Shown piece after piece: positions 8,209-16,886 of a DNA stretch of 64,000 bases. The stretch is from contig NZ_JAJEPS010000008.1 in assembly GCF_020686965.1 (NCBI RefSeq), positions 62,001-126,000 of the forward strand, read 5' to 3'. The notes under the pieces were generated by a model, which saw only the letters and a list, made by a program, of their open reading frames with translations, had not been told where the DNA came from and ran no database searches. Origin of the DNA: Hominiventricola filiformis. GTDB lineage: Bacteria; Bacillota; Clostridia; Lachnospirales; Lachnospiraceae. Positions within the stretch are counted from its first letter, which is position 1; each line of letters starts with the position of its first letter. The position numbers and the translations under genes are program-made.

Positions 8209-9231
8209 TTGAAACAGGCAGTGTTTCATGGACAGGAGATGTGGATTGGAATTGCGGATGTTGCATCTGGAACAATCAGGGAGACACATACGTTAGAAGA
8301 AGCAAAGAGAGCAGACTTTCATACCTGCTTTTATTTCTCCGAAGAGTCAGAAAAAAAACATGAGAATAAAGATGGAATATTTTTCTGGGTACAGGATGGG
8401 AAAGTGGAATTGGAGTATAACGATCTGTCTCCTTATGAAAAAACATTATTGGAGACTCAGATTAAAGCACAGGTCATAATATTGGATCAGGATGAAAGTG
8501 TCCTGAGGAAAACCATGTTGTCAGAACGGCAGGAAAACAACAACCGTGATGGGAACAGAATGCAGATACAGATTTTATATAGCTGTAATGAATGGAAAGA
8601 ACATTCCAGTATGAAAATTGTGTGTGCTACTACGAATCCAGAAGTATTGTATGCCTTGATAGGGGAAAGCATTAAAGCAGGAGATATGGAGTATGGCTGT
8701 GAGGATAAAGAAAAAGGATGGGAACTTTTTCAACAGGACTATGGAAAGCAGCAGATCAGACTTGAGCTGTTACAGTATGGATTTGTGGAAAGTATGCCGA
8801 ATTTGTCTATATCAGATAAGACATCCATCCGGAATTATTCAGAAGTGTATCTTGTTTATACGGCACTGCATAATCAGAGGGCAGAGGAGATTTTAAGACC
8901 GCTGCATCTGGATAGGCAGTGCCTTATTTATTCTATGGCAGATGTTCATAGCGATTATGGCAGCAATCAAATCATTCTGTCTGGGTTTGGAAAAGAAGAA
9001 GCACTTAGGGCATCGGAATTATTTGAGGCATATGAATCAAATGAAGATTATCTGGAACTGAAAGTAGAAGTCAGTACTTATAAAGTAGGAAAAGGAAACA
9101 TACGAGAGTGCAGTAAAGAAGAAGCCAGACTGATTGAAGAGAACTTTCAGGATGTAATAAATCTTTATGAGACCAGTCTGCTGTCATCGGCATATTATGA
9201 AACCTGTATCGAACGTGATCTGGAAGAATAA
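8209..9231 (+). CDS. hypothetical ICE protein, 340 aa, TTG start
   Basis: TTG at 8209 is chosen because AGGAGG (8195-8200) lies eight bases upstream; the in-frame ATG at 8173 directly abuts hairpin 6 and has no Shine-Dalgarno. Family not recognised. The N-terminus (HGQEMWIGIADVASGTIRETHTLEEAKRADFH, region of residues 5-36) and the C-terminal part with SDYGSNQIILSGFGKEEALRA look like alpha/beta domains. There are no membrane segments. It sits directly downstream of the hairpin array and ten bases upstream of the ribbon-helix-helix gene, so it may belong to the DNA-processing group before the relaxase. Confidence 0.68.
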   Translation: MKQAVFHGQEMWIGIADVASGTIRETHTLEEAKRADFHTCFYFSEESEKKHENKDGIFFWVQDGKVELEYNDLSPYEKTLLETQIKAQVIILDQDESVLRKTMLSERQENNNRDGNRMQIQILYSCNEWKEHSSMKIVCATTNPEVLYALIGESIKAGDMEYGCEDKEKGWELFQQDYGKQQIRLELLQYGFVESMPNLSISDKTSIRNYSEVYLVYTALHNQRAEEILRPLHLDRQCLIYSMADVHSDYGSNQIILSGFGKEEALRASELFEAYESNEDYLELKVEVSTYKVGKGNIRECSKEEARLIEENFQDVINLYETSLLSSAYYETCIERDLEE

Positions 9232-9240
9232 GAGGTATCT

Positions 9241-9711
9241 ATGGCAAAGAATACACAAAAACGCTCCATCAATTTCAGTACAGAGACACTGGAATCCTTG
9301 GATAAGCTGGCAGCCAAGAAGCATACGACAGCATCGGAACTGGTAAGGGGATATGTTGATAAGGGTCTTTCTATTGAAGGAAATCGGGAGGACATAGACT
9401 TCATAGCACAGATAATCCGACAGGAACTGACAGCAGTGTATCATGTGGATGAAATCAAAGCTATTGTGGATCATGATGCTGACCGATTAGCAAAAATGCT
9501 AATGAAGGTAGGAAAAATCAACGGTGCAATGTTCTTCTTACTGATCAAGGTATTGATGAACCTTGCCAATGAAGGCAGTGAGGACGACTTTGACCAGATG
9601 CTTTCCGAAGCAGTAAAACTGGGAGTCGATTATATGCAGAAAAAGGATTTTCAGATCAACAGCTTTTTAGAGGATACCGGTAATTTAAGAAATACAGCAG
9701 ATAAATTATAA
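9241..9711 (+). CDS. ribbon-helix-helix protein, probable relaxosome accessory or regulator
   Basis: Residues ~8-45 (KRSINFSTETLESLDKLAAK then TTASELVRGYVDKGL) fit the RHH pattern of a DNA-contacting beta strand followed by two helices. The rest (~110 residues) is helical, with FFLLIKVLMNLANEGS and a Gln/Lys-rich end. Known: RHH proteins act as MobC-like nickase accessories or as autorepressors in conjugative elements. Its place ~3 kb before the relaxase and ~1 kb after the hairpin array makes a DNA-binding transfer role plausible. It lacks the acidic MER-type tail of its neighbours. Confidence 0.75.
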   Translation: MAKNTQKRSINFSTETLESLDKLAAKKHTTASELVRGYVDKGLSIEGNREDIDFIAQIIRQELTAVYHVDEIKAIVDHDADRLAKMLMKVGKINGAMFFLLIKVLMNLANEGSEDDFDQMLSEAVKLGVDYMQKKDFQINSFLEDTGNLRNTADKL

Positions 9712-9740
9712 AACAGAAGAGTAAAGATTGGAGGATTGAA

Positions 9741-10742
9741 ATGTTATCCTATGAAGAATTTAAGGAAAAACTGGTAACGGAAGTGACCGTATATGCACCG
9801 GAGAAATATAAGAATGCCATAGTCGATATCATGGGTGTTCCAAAGGCAGAGGGAAATGTAGATGCAATCATTATGCGTATGCCGGATAGGAATAGTGGTG
9901 CATCATTAAATTGTAAAGATCTATATGCAGATTATGTGAAAAGCAATTCTTTTGAGAAAACAATGATTAGATGTTTACAGTCTCTGATTCCTTACCTGAA
10001 AAGAGATGATGAGATTGATATTCAAAAAATAATGAATTGGGAAGAGGTAAAGGAAATCATTGTCCCTGAATTGGTGTGTACCAGACGTGCAGGAGAGAAT
10101 TTAGAAGATCTTATCTATCGTAATGTGGAAGGAACAGACCTTGCAATTATTTATCGTGTCAAACAGCAGGTTGCAAATATCGTTGGCAGTATCAAGGTAA
10201 GTAAGCAGATGATGGAAACGTGGGGAGTGGACGAGAACCGCATACATGAATTTGCTTTTCACAATATGAATCAGTTGAGTACGCTTCAGATTGTTGAGTT
10301 AAACAGTGATTTTGCTATGCCGGAGGAGACATTTTCGGAACTGCCAGAGAAAATGAATAAATACAGCAGTTATGTATTTACCAACAAGGAAGCATTTTAT
10401 GGGGCTGCCACAATTATGGAAGAAGGTATGCTTCATAGTATCGCAGAGCGATTACAGGAAGGTTTCTATCTTTTACCAATGGATGTAGATAATATTGTGG
10501 TCTATCCGGAAGGAATGATGAAAAATTTAGAATCCATACATAGTATGGTCCTGATACATAATATTCAGTGCTTAGAGCCAGAAAATTATCTCTCAGATCA
10601 GGTATATTACTACAGCAAAGAAAAAGGGGAACTTTCCATGTCAACAAATCCGGAAAATACACAGGATGTCATTATCAAAATTCTTCAGCAGGCAATGGAA
10701 TGTTCACCGGGAAAGAAAGAAGATTATGGAGAAGAGCGCTAA
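9741..10742 (+). CDS. DUF5688 family protein, first copy
   Basis: ATG 9741 after TTGGAGGATTG. The N-terminus MLSYEEFKEKLVTEV, the central ETWGVDENRIHEFAFHNM and the C-terminal YVFTNKEAFYGAATIM with LPMDVDNIVVYPEG are typical of DUF5688, a family frequent in Clostridia ICEs and of unknown function. It is soluble and has no obvious catalytic residues. It ends KKEDYGEER; the bases encoding DYGE contain the ATG of the next gene in another frame, so tail and downstream start are the same DNA. Confidence 0.8.
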   Translation: MLSYEEFKEKLVTEVTVYAPEKYKNAIVDIMGVPKAEGNVDAIIMRMPDRNSGASLNCKDLYADYVKSNSFEKTMIRCLQSLIPYLKRDDEIDIQKIMNWEEVKEIIVPELVCTRRAGENLEDLIYRNVEGTDLAIIYRVKQQVANIVGSIKVSKQMMETWGVDENRIHEFAFHNMNQLSTLQIVELNSDFAMPEETFSELPEKMNKYSSYVFTNKEAFYGAATIMEEGMLHSIAERLQEGFYLLPMDVDNIVVYPEGMMKNLESIHSMVLIHNIQCLEPENYLSDQVYYYSKEKGELSMSTNPENTQDVIIKILQQAMECSPGKKEDYGEER

Positions 10743-11529
10743 TGGGGAGAAAATGCTGCCAGCAGATTATGATAAGTTGGACTATGAAGAGATAAAGGAC
10801 AGGCTTTGTATTACCCTTCACAGCAAAGAACAGAGAATAGAGCAGCTCAAAGGCAATCTGTCTATGGATATTGAAGGAACAGATCTCACGGCAGCTATTC
10901 GGATATTCACTGGAAAAAAAGATAATGAGAATGGGTATTTTGGAATTGAACCACGTTACCTGGAAACATGGGGAAAGACACTTGAGGAAGTATACCAACA
11001 GGCACTTCAAAATATGCCCCGGCTTTTTCCACTCAGGATCATGGAAATGGATGAGATGATAGGACGGCTGATATTTGGATTAGATGATGTGGAACAGGAT
11101 AGTGAAAGTCTTGAAATCGAATTTGAACCATACAAAATGTATGTTTTGTCAAATGATACAAAAACAGACGGCGCAGCAGCAATCCTCTATCCGGGATTAC
11201 TGGAGAAACTGGCATCAAACATGCAGAGCAATATTTTCATCTTACCAAGCAGTGAGCATGAAACACTATTAACGAAAGATACCGGAGAAATCAGTGCCAG
11301 GGATTGGCAGAGCGTAGTGATTCAAGCGAATCAGCAATTGTTTTCACAGGATATTTTGTCGGACGAGGTGTATTGCTATGATTATCAGGAACATATGCTA
11401 AAGATGGTAACAGATCCAGAGCAGACAAAGGAATTGAGAGCACAGTTGCAGCAAATGTGTTGTTGTGTGGATGCAACAGGAGCAAATACGCAGGAGTATG
11501 AGGAAGAAGATTATGGAGAAGAACAGTAA
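10726..11529 (+). CDS. DUF5688 family protein, second copy
   Basis: ATG 10726 lies inside the last codons of the first copy (17-base overlap); ATG 10753 after GGGGAG is an alternative. It is a shorter paralogue: it keeps the ETWGKTLEEVYQQALQNMPR region, the YVLSNDTKTDGAAAILYPG segment, and ILSDEVYCYDYQEHMLKM near the C-terminus, but lacks the first ~100 residues of the 9741 protein. It ends EEEDYGEEQ, again carrying the next gene's start in another frame. The tandem pair suggests duplication followed by trimming of the N-terminal domain. Confidence 0.76.
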   Translation: MEKSANGEKMLPADYDKLDYEEIKDRLCITLHSKEQRIEQLKGNLSMDIEGTDLTAAIRIFTGKKDNENGYFGIEPRYLETWGKTLEEVYQQALQNMPRLFPLRIMEMDEMIGRLIFGLDDVEQDSESLEIEFEPYKMYVLSNDTKTDGAAAILYPGLLEKLASNMQSNIFILPSSEHETLLTKDTGEISARDWQSVVIQANQQLFSQDILSDEVYCYDYQEHMLKMVTDPEQTKELRAQLQQMCCCVDATGANTQEYEEEDYGEEQ

Positions 11530-12019
11530 CCAACCACTAAATCAGGCAGAGAGATACCAGTATCTTATAGGGCTGACCGAAGGAAAGCAGTTAGACGCAG
11601 ACTATCGGGCAGCCTTTTATATTTTATCCAGTGTACCGGAAATGTTCGAAGCAGCTGCAAAGTGCGTGGACCATGAAGGAATCACGTTTGATAAGATCAA
11701 GAGACTTTGCAAGGGAAAACTGGAAGAAAGTCAGATGCACCTTTTATCCCTTGCACATAATGTCTTTGCATGGAACAGCAGGACAAGCCCTACACCACAC
11801 GAACTTTCCAGATTAGGCTATCCGTGGTTGGAAGTTGCCTTAAATGCGATCTTCATATCAGGTGGCAACATGAAGGTGCAGATACAGAAAAATGAGAAGG
11901 GCATACCAGAGCTGTTGCTAGATGTGTCCTCTTATGAAAAGACAAAGCAGTTTCACGAAAGATTTCAACAAATGCAGAATGACTTAGACGATGAATTTGA
12001 TGAAGAAATGGAGCAGTAA
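11513..12019 (+). CDS. hypothetical ICE protein (DUF6075-like small accessory), 168 aa
   Basis: The start is ATG 11513, overlapping the second DUF5688 gene by 17 bases; a 19-base string around this start (11504-11522) is identical to that at 10717-10735. The protein is helical: YQYLIGLTEGKQLDADYRAA, FDKIKRLCKGKLEESQMHLL, AHNVFAWNSRTSPTPHELS. This pattern is common in Clostridia mobile elements as a short protein of unknown function; the DUF number is given from memory and is uncertain. It ends DEFDEEMEQ, the local tail. The next gene starts four bases after the stop. Confidence 0.68.
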   Translation: MEKNSNQPLNQAERYQYLIGLTEGKQLDADYRAAFYILSSVPEMFEAAAKCVDHEGITFDKIKRLCKGKLEESQMHLLSLAHNVFAWNSRTSPTPHELSRLGYPWLEVALNAIFISGGNMKVQIQKNEKGIPELLLDVSSYEKTKQFHERFQQMQNDLDDEFDEEMEQ

Positions 12020-12022
12020 CGT

Positions 12023-12505
12023 ATGATTGATGTTTTTATAGAAAATGGACGCAACACCCTGCACACCCAGTTCCCACTTAGAATGGACGACCTTGCAGAA
12101 CAGCTTGCATCAATTGGTGTCCGTCAGTCTGTTGCACAGATTACAGCAAAAGGCACGGATACACTTAAAATTGAGATGGAAGGTCTGGAAGATATTGGCA
12201 ATGAGATTGTTTCACGAGTTGGAGCAGAAGATAACCTTGCAGACGTGGTCCGAGCCTGCCATGCAGTTAGAAGAGCCTGCCCTTATGGATATTCTGAATT
12301 TTTAGATATGCTGCACCCGGAAGAGAACGGAGCATTTCATTTTTATCAGAAGTATGATCATATGGGAGCAAGCAGTAAAGAAGGAATACCAGGGTTGATA
12401 GAAGAAGTCGTGCGCTATAGTGCAGCAATGTCTGAATATACCAGAGTATGCAACGAGGAAGAAGAGGCAGAATCGCAGAATCTTGACGATGAATGGGAAC
12501 GATAG
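12023..12505 (+). CDS. hypothetical ICE protein, 160 aa
   Basis: ATG after GGAGCAGTAAC, where GGAG lies in the tail codons of the previous gene. Acidic and soluble, with a beta-strand-rich start (IDVFIENGRNTLHTQFPL) that resembles the opening of antirestriction-like ICE proteins, but key ArdA features cannot be confirmed. A central YGYSEFLDMLHPEENGAFHF could form a small domain. It ends QNLDDEWER. It is the last gene before the relaxase, 18 bases upstream. Confidence 0.65.
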   Translation: MIDVFIENGRNTLHTQFPLRMDDLAEQLASIGVRQSVAQITAKGTDTLKIEMEGLEDIGNEIVSRVGAEDNLADVVRACHAVRRACPYGYSEFLDMLHPEENGAFHFYQKYDHMGASSKEGIPGLIEEVVRYSAAMSEYTRVCNEEEEAESQNLDDEWER

Positions 12506-12523
12506 GATAAGGAGTACATCCGT

Positions 12524-13735
12524 ATGTCAATTCTGTTTTATAAGCAGAGGCACCGCAATCCGAATTTTAAGGATACGGCAGGTGCGAATTATGCACATAT
12601 CCGCTACATTGCCACCAGGCCAAGGGTTATGAAGAATGAAGCCGGCAGTCATGGCCTTTTTGGAAAACTGGAACCGGGAACACTGACAGAGTTTGAGGAC
12701 TGGAAAGAAGTTGCCAAAAAGGTATATGCCAACTCAAAAAAAGGAATCGTGATGTACCGCAGTGTCGTATCCTTCACAGAAGAGACCGCAAAAGAATTAC
12801 TGCTGAAGGATCAAAAAAGCTGGCAGAGGTATGTAGAAAATCACATCATGACCATTGCAGAAAAAAATGGCATCAAACGGGAACATCTGCAATGGGCAGC
12901 ATCCGTCCATGGGGAAAAGAGCCACCCACATGTGCATATCGTGTTCTGGGATAACACAGTCTGTGCAAAGAATCCTTTTACCAGTCCAAAGATACCGGAT
13001 GCGATCCGAAAACAGATGATCAAGGACACATTTTCGGAGAAGATACTTGCTTTTGCAAAACAGAAGGATGAAGCCATAAAAAATATGCGTCAGATCACAA
13101 ATGAGCTGGTGGCAGAGTTTGAAAATGACTTACGGTGCAGAAATCCGGGCAGATATAAGATGGCTGGAAAAGTATTAGAGGATGAGCTTGAGATGGGAAT
13201 ATCCTTTGATACGAAAGTGCTGGAGCAGTTGGCAGATAAGCTGTTCGCATTAAGAGACCTGATCCCGGAGCAGGGAAGAATCGCCTACCAGCTATTGCCA
13301 CAGGACTGCAAAGAAATGACAGATCAATTGGTAGAGTTTCTTTTGTCAGAAGTTCCAGAAATCAGGAAATGTTTTGACTGCTATGTAGATGCAAAATATA
13401 AGCTTTCAGAACTGTATGCTACAGATAACAAATGGCTGAAATCCCAAAAGGAAAAATATGGGAAAGAGGCTAAAAAGATACTGGCGAACCGTATCTTATC
13501 AGGGGTAAAGACTATCTGTCGTTTGGAAAAGGAAGAGAAGGGCGCCGCTTATCTTGCAAAACATCGGGAGTATTTGGCATCAAGGATCATAATGGAGGCT
13601 ATGGATATGCTGGCGCAGGCTGCATCGGAACAGGAAGAAGCATTTAACAGGCAACAGAATATAGCAGGTGAATTGTCGAAGGAGGCAAAAAAGGAATTGT
13701 TTATAAAGAATCAGGATAAAGGATATGAACATTGA
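12524..13735 (+). CDS. MobP-type relaxase (MobL/MobP3-like)
   Basis: ATG after ATAAGGAGTACATCCGT. The histidine triad HPHVH (residues 134-138) is the metal-binding motif of a nicking relaxase; tyrosines in the first 30 residues (YAHIRYIATRP) are candidates for the attack on DNA. The C-terminal half is long, charged and helical. Known: MobP relaxases nick oriT, become covalently attached to the 5' end and pilot the strand through the T4SS. Inferred: this is the relaxase of the element; oriT should be nearby, and the hairpin array at 8006-8172 is one candidate. The stop overlaps the next gene by 11 bases. Confidence 0.88.
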   Translation: MSILFYKQRHRNPNFKDTAGANYAHIRYIATRPRVMKNEAGSHGLFGKLEPGTLTEFEDWKEVAKKVYANSKKGIVMYRSVVSFTEETAKELLLKDQKSWQRYVENHIMTIAEKNGIKREHLQWAASVHGEKSHPHVHIVFWDNTVCAKNPFTSPKIPDAIRKQMIKDTFSEKILAFAKQKDEAIKNMRQITNELVAEFENDLRCRNPGRYKMAGKVLEDELEMGISFDTKVLEQLADKLFALRDLIPEQGRIAYQLLPQDCKEMTDQLVEFLLSEVPEIRKCFDCYVDAKYKLSELYATDNKWLKSQKEKYGKEAKKILANRILSGVKTICRLEKEEKGAAYLAKHREYLASRIIMEAMDMLAQAASEQEEAFNRQQNIAGELSKEAKKELFIKNQDKGYEH

Positions 13736-14045
13736 TAAAAAGGTATCTGCAAAGCAGGGACATCCATGTACTGGGTGTCCTTATATCTTTGCAGGGAAAA
13801 GGAAAGGCTGCATCATGGGAGCAGTTCCCGGTGACTGTGCATGGTATTTCTATAAAAGACTGATGGGGCATAGTGATGCGTTCCGTCCAGTCGAGGAGAT
13901 ACAGAAACAGTATAGGGAATCTGTAAGGAAGAAGTCAGATGCAGGAAAACAGTTAGAAAAAGGAATGGAAATGTTGCTCGTGACAGCAGAAATGAAATAT
14001 GGAGCGAAATATGCCGCTGAACTTAGAGAGAAAGGATATGTATGA
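13725..14045 (+). CDS. small cysteine-motif protein coupled to relaxase, 106 aa
   Basis: ATG 13725 overlaps the relaxase end by 11 bases, so translation is probably coupled. Four cysteines sit in the first 40 residues (Cys15, 18, 29, 38), beginning with CTGCP; these could bind zinc or an iron-sulfur cluster. The rest is basic and helical (EIQKQYRESVRKKSDAGKQL). No known family is recognised. Position suggests a relaxosome partner. It overlaps the following gene through ATGA. Confidence 0.7.
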   Translation: MNIDKKVSAKQGHPCTGCPYIFAGKRKGCIMGAVPGDCAWYFYKRLMGHSDAFRPVEEIQKQYRESVRKKSDAGKQLEKGMEMLLVTAEMKYGAKYAAELREKGYV

Positions 14046-14596
14046 ACCCAGTAGAAAAGAATTACCTGAAAGAATTGCTGGAGTATATCGGACTTGATTT
14101 GAGAATGGATGATAAGGAATCGGAGTATTCAATTATCTGTGATGCAGAGGGGATTGCGTATGCAAGGGTCAGGGATGGCGGTTATCACATCAATGACAGT
14201 GTTCCGTTGGAAAAAGAATACCAGATCCAGGATGCGATACAGCGAGCCTATGGTTTTCGGGTACAGTTTGAAAGGTCTGAAAGCTTGGATTCGCTAGGAG
14301 TAAATGGATATCGGAAAATCGGGGGTTTTGGTGATGCGGTACTTGCAGCAAAGCTGATGCAGGACAACCGCATGGAGTATGTGGTGTGGAACTATGATGC
14401 GAACAGGAAGGGGCTGAACCAGGGCGCATACTGTTCCCAGCTGGAAACAGCTAAAATGAAATTATTGGAGAGAGAACATATCCTGCCCTTTGGTTATAAG
14501 CTGTTGAATGTGACTGAATTTACCAGATATGAACAGATGAAAGAAAGTGAAGAAGTCTTGAACGCAAGCTGGGAAGATGAAGAAATGGAGAGGTAA
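14042..14596 (+). CDS. hypothetical ICE protein, 184 aa
   Basis: ATGA overlap with the preceding gene. Soluble mixed alpha/beta protein; recognisable stretches are EYSIICDAEGIAYARVRDGG and LAAKLMQDNRMEYVVWNYDA. Family not recognised; similar DUF-type proteins occur in ICE accessory clusters. It ends EDEEMER, the most typical form of the local tail, encoded ATG-GAG-AGG-TAA, whose GGAGAGG can also serve as Shine-Dalgarno for the next gene (start 14603). Confidence 0.66.
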   Translation: MNPVEKNYLKELLEYIGLDLRMDDKESEYSIICDAEGIAYARVRDGGYHINDSVPLEKEYQIQDAIQRAYGFRVQFERSESLDSLGVNGYRKIGGFGDAVLAAKLMQDNRMEYVVWNYDANRKGLNQGAYCSQLETAKMKLLEREHILPFGYKLLNVTEFTRYEQMKESEEVLNASWEDEEMER

Positions 14597-14602
14597 GATT
14601 AC

Positions 14603-15304
14603 ATGAAATCAAAGGTAGAGTTTTATAAAGCATTTTTTGAAGAATTGGAGAAAAAAGGGTTTGGTGTAGATAAGCCATCATCCCCGGATTATGTGGTGGA
14701 TATTCTTTTTAAAGGGAAAACGGTTGCATTTTATACCAAGAATGACATGATCGAGAAAAATCCCTTTGAGGATATCCCGGAGAAACAGATGGAACGTTTA
14801 TGGAGTATTGCAAAGGCTACGGTCAGCTTATGCGGTATCTGTAATGACAAGCCTTATGATGATCAAAAGACAGAAAAACTAAACAATAACGTGATGAAGC
14901 TCAACGAGCATAACGGTGTGATTCTTGCCTGCAAGCAGCATCCCCTTCTAGGATATGTGCTTTCAACCTATAAACAGGATACACAGAACAATAACAGACC
15001 AATTCAGAGACAGTATTTTTATAACAAAGAGGAAGCATTTGAGAGTTTTGCAGTGCGGAGCGGTCTTGTTGACGAAAAGAAGTTATTTACGGAGAGTGAA
15101 TTAAAGATTCTTTATGACGGCTTGATAAAGGTCAGCACACAGGATGAGTCTTTATCCCAGGACCAGTTGGAAGAGGTAGGAAAACTGGTGAACCGTATGG
15201 AAGAGTTATTGCCGGAACTGCATAAAGAAGAAAAAAGATTTGATATGTCGAAGCTATTAGATGCCATTTCCTTTGGAAATATGGGAAACGGCATGGAAAG
15301 ATAG
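14603..15304 (+). CDS. hypothetical ICE protein, 233 aa
   Basis: ATG 14603, eight bases after the GGAGAGG in the previous gene's final codons. Soluble and helical with no motif I recognise; landmark stretches are EFYKAFFEELEKKGFGVDKP, the cysteine pair SLCGICNDKP, and ACKQHPLLGYVLSTY. It ends NGMER (ATG-GAA-AGA-TAG). The next gene follows after a 12-base gap with AGGAGG inside it. Confidence 0.64.
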   Translation: MKSKVEFYKAFFEELEKKGFGVDKPSSPDYVVDILFKGKTVAFYTKNDMIEKNPFEDIPEKQMERLWSIAKATVSLCGICNDKPYDDQKTEKLNNNVMKLNEHNGVILACKQHPLLGYVLSTYKQDTQNNNRPIQRQYFYNKEEAFESFAVRSGLVDEKKLFTESELKILYDGLIKVSTQDESLSQDQLEEVGKLVNRMEELLPELHKEEKRFDMSKLLDAISFGNMGNGMER

Positions 15305-15316
15305 GAGGCGGTCAGT

Positions 15317-16159
15317 ATGCAGCCACAGGGCGAAAGTATCTGGGGCAATATCAATCTCTGTATTGAAATTGCGCTGGATATTTACTTTATGATCGGGGAG
15401 AACGGGGAAGGGATTGTTGTGCCCAAGGAACGTGCAGAGGAAGTCTTTTCAGAAAAGACAGTCGAGGCAGGAAAGGAAGCAGACGGCTGTCTGTATTATC
15501 CCAAAGGGGACACCATGGAAATGCCATTGTATGAAATGATGCAGAAAAGAGCAGCCCTAGCCAGAAAAATGGAGATTGCAGCCGCAAAACAGATGGAGCA
15601 GATCAGAGGAAATGGTTCAGGCGCAGCGGACAGCCTTTTTGCAAAGATTGCACCGCCAGCAGAGACAGAGTATGTTATCTGTTGTGCGCGGGATGGCATT
15701 TATCTGACTGGTGGGAATGAAATGCAGCTGCTTGTGGCAGAACAGCTTGCAGAACATTTTCTGACACCTTATGCCTGTGAATTTGCCAGAAATGAGAACG
15801 GATATTACCATTTTCCCCTACAGGCAGGAGCGATTGCTTTACATGAATTAAAGACTGTGTTTCCAGAATGCAAAGAATGGATCATATCAGAAGAAAGTCT
15901 GAATGCTACGATATGCCAGTGTTATCCAACCTATCGGACGGATTACAATGCGATCGTGTCAGAGCAGGAGCAGATACCAGATGTGAAAGCACCCATCAAT
16001 CTATTTCTACAGGAACAGCTTGATCAAGAGAAGTCACAGATGCAGAACACAGAGCAGGAAGAGAAACTACAGGAATTTGAGGAAAACATGACACAAGAAG
16101 AAAGTCAGGGATATGAAGAGGATGATGAGTATGGAGAACAGATTGAGTTTGGCTACTGA
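15317..16159 (+). CDS. hypothetical ICE protein, 280 aa
   Basis: ATG after AGGAGGCGGTCAGT. A Cys-poor N-terminal segment (IWGNINLCIEIALDIYFMIG) is followed by a helical linker rich in Ala and Lys, then a second domain with EYVICCARDGIYLTGGNEM and a closing acidic coiled region rich in Glu/Gln. The last residues EEDDEYGEQIEFGY extend past the DYGE-type tail seen in the DUF5688 genes, so this tail looks like a read-through or remodelled version. Function unknown. Confidence 0.66.
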   Translation: MQPQGESIWGNINLCIEIALDIYFMIGENGEGIVVPKERAEEVFSEKTVEAGKEADGCLYYPKGDTMEMPLYEMMQKRAALARKMEIAAAKQMEQIRGNGSGAADSLFAKIAPPAETEYVICCARDGIYLTGGNEMQLLVAEQLAEHFLTPYACEFARNENGYYHFPLQAGAIALHELKTVFPECKEWIISEESLNATICQCYPTYRTDYNAIVSEQEQIPDVKAPINLFLQEQLDQEKSQMQNTEQEEKLQEFEENMTQEESQGYEEDDEYGEQIEFGY

Positions 16160-16176
16160 AGGGAAAGGAAGGCAGA

Positions 16177-16866
16177 TTGAAGCTTGTATATTTGTGCAGT
16201 CCCCTTCGTGGGAACTATGAAGAGAACATGAAACGTGCCACAGAATATTGTAAAACGGCAAGTGAATTGGGCGTGATCGCATTTGCGCCCCATCTGTATT
16301 TCACACAGTTCTATCGTGATACCATTCCAGAGGAAAGGGAAAAAGGATTGCAGTTAGGGCTTGCCATGCTGGATAAGTGTGAGGAACTATGGGTCATGGG
16401 AAATAGAATCACACAGGGAATGGCTTCTGAAATTGCATATGCAAAGGAGCATCATATCCCTATCTTTGAGATAGAGCATCCAGAGGAAAAGGAGTTTTAT
16501 CCAATCAGTGCAGATGAGAACCAACTGCTGGGGCGTCATTCCTGTGAGCCGGATAGTCAGGAACAGAATTATGAAGGCAAGATCTTGGTCATGAATTATG
16601 ATGCCCTAAAAGAAGAATACCGAAGCAGACCATTTCAGTTATGGCTTGCAACAGGCGGTTTTGGGTGCAGTCCAAGTGCCAGAGGCAGAAGAGTGTTCGC
16701 AACTAATATGTATGATGGGGAACAGACCAGCTTTTACCGGCAGGATTTTGCAGGAATCGTAAGAAAGGAAGTTTTGGAAGAAGTACAGAAACAGTATCAG
16801 TTCGGATATACCAATCAGGAATCGCAGAGCACCAGTGAAACAGAAGAGGAAGGGATAGAGCCATAA
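16177..16866 (+). CDS. DUF4406-like (deoxyribosyltransferase-fold) protein with a second ICE domain
   Basis: TTG 16177 follows GGGAAAGGAAGG. Residues 1-105 (KLVYLCSPLRGNYEENMKRA, ITQGMASEIAYAKEHHIPIF) have the nucleoside 2-deoxyribosyltransferase-like Rossmann layout of DUF4406/DUF7768. Known members are often metal- or nucleotide-handling proteins of uncertain activity. Residues ~130-215 form a separate domain (KILVMNYDALKEEYRSRPFQ, GGFGCSPSARGRRVFATNMY) that occurs on many ICE accessory proteins. It ends EEEGIEP, like the 2702 protein. It precedes the coupling protein and may be co-translated with it. Confidence 0.72.
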   Translation: MKLVYLCSPLRGNYEENMKRATEYCKTASELGVIAFAPHLYFTQFYRDTIPEEREKGLQLGLAMLDKCEELWVMGNRITQGMASEIAYAKEHHIPIFEIEHPEEKEFYPISADENQLLGRHSCEPDSQEQNYEGKILVMNYDALKEEYRSRPFQLWLATGGFGCSPSARGRRVFATNMYDGEQTSFYRQDFAGIVRKEVLEEVQKQYQFGYTNQESQSTSETEEEGIEP

Positions 16867-16886
16867 AGAAGAAAGAAAAACTGATT

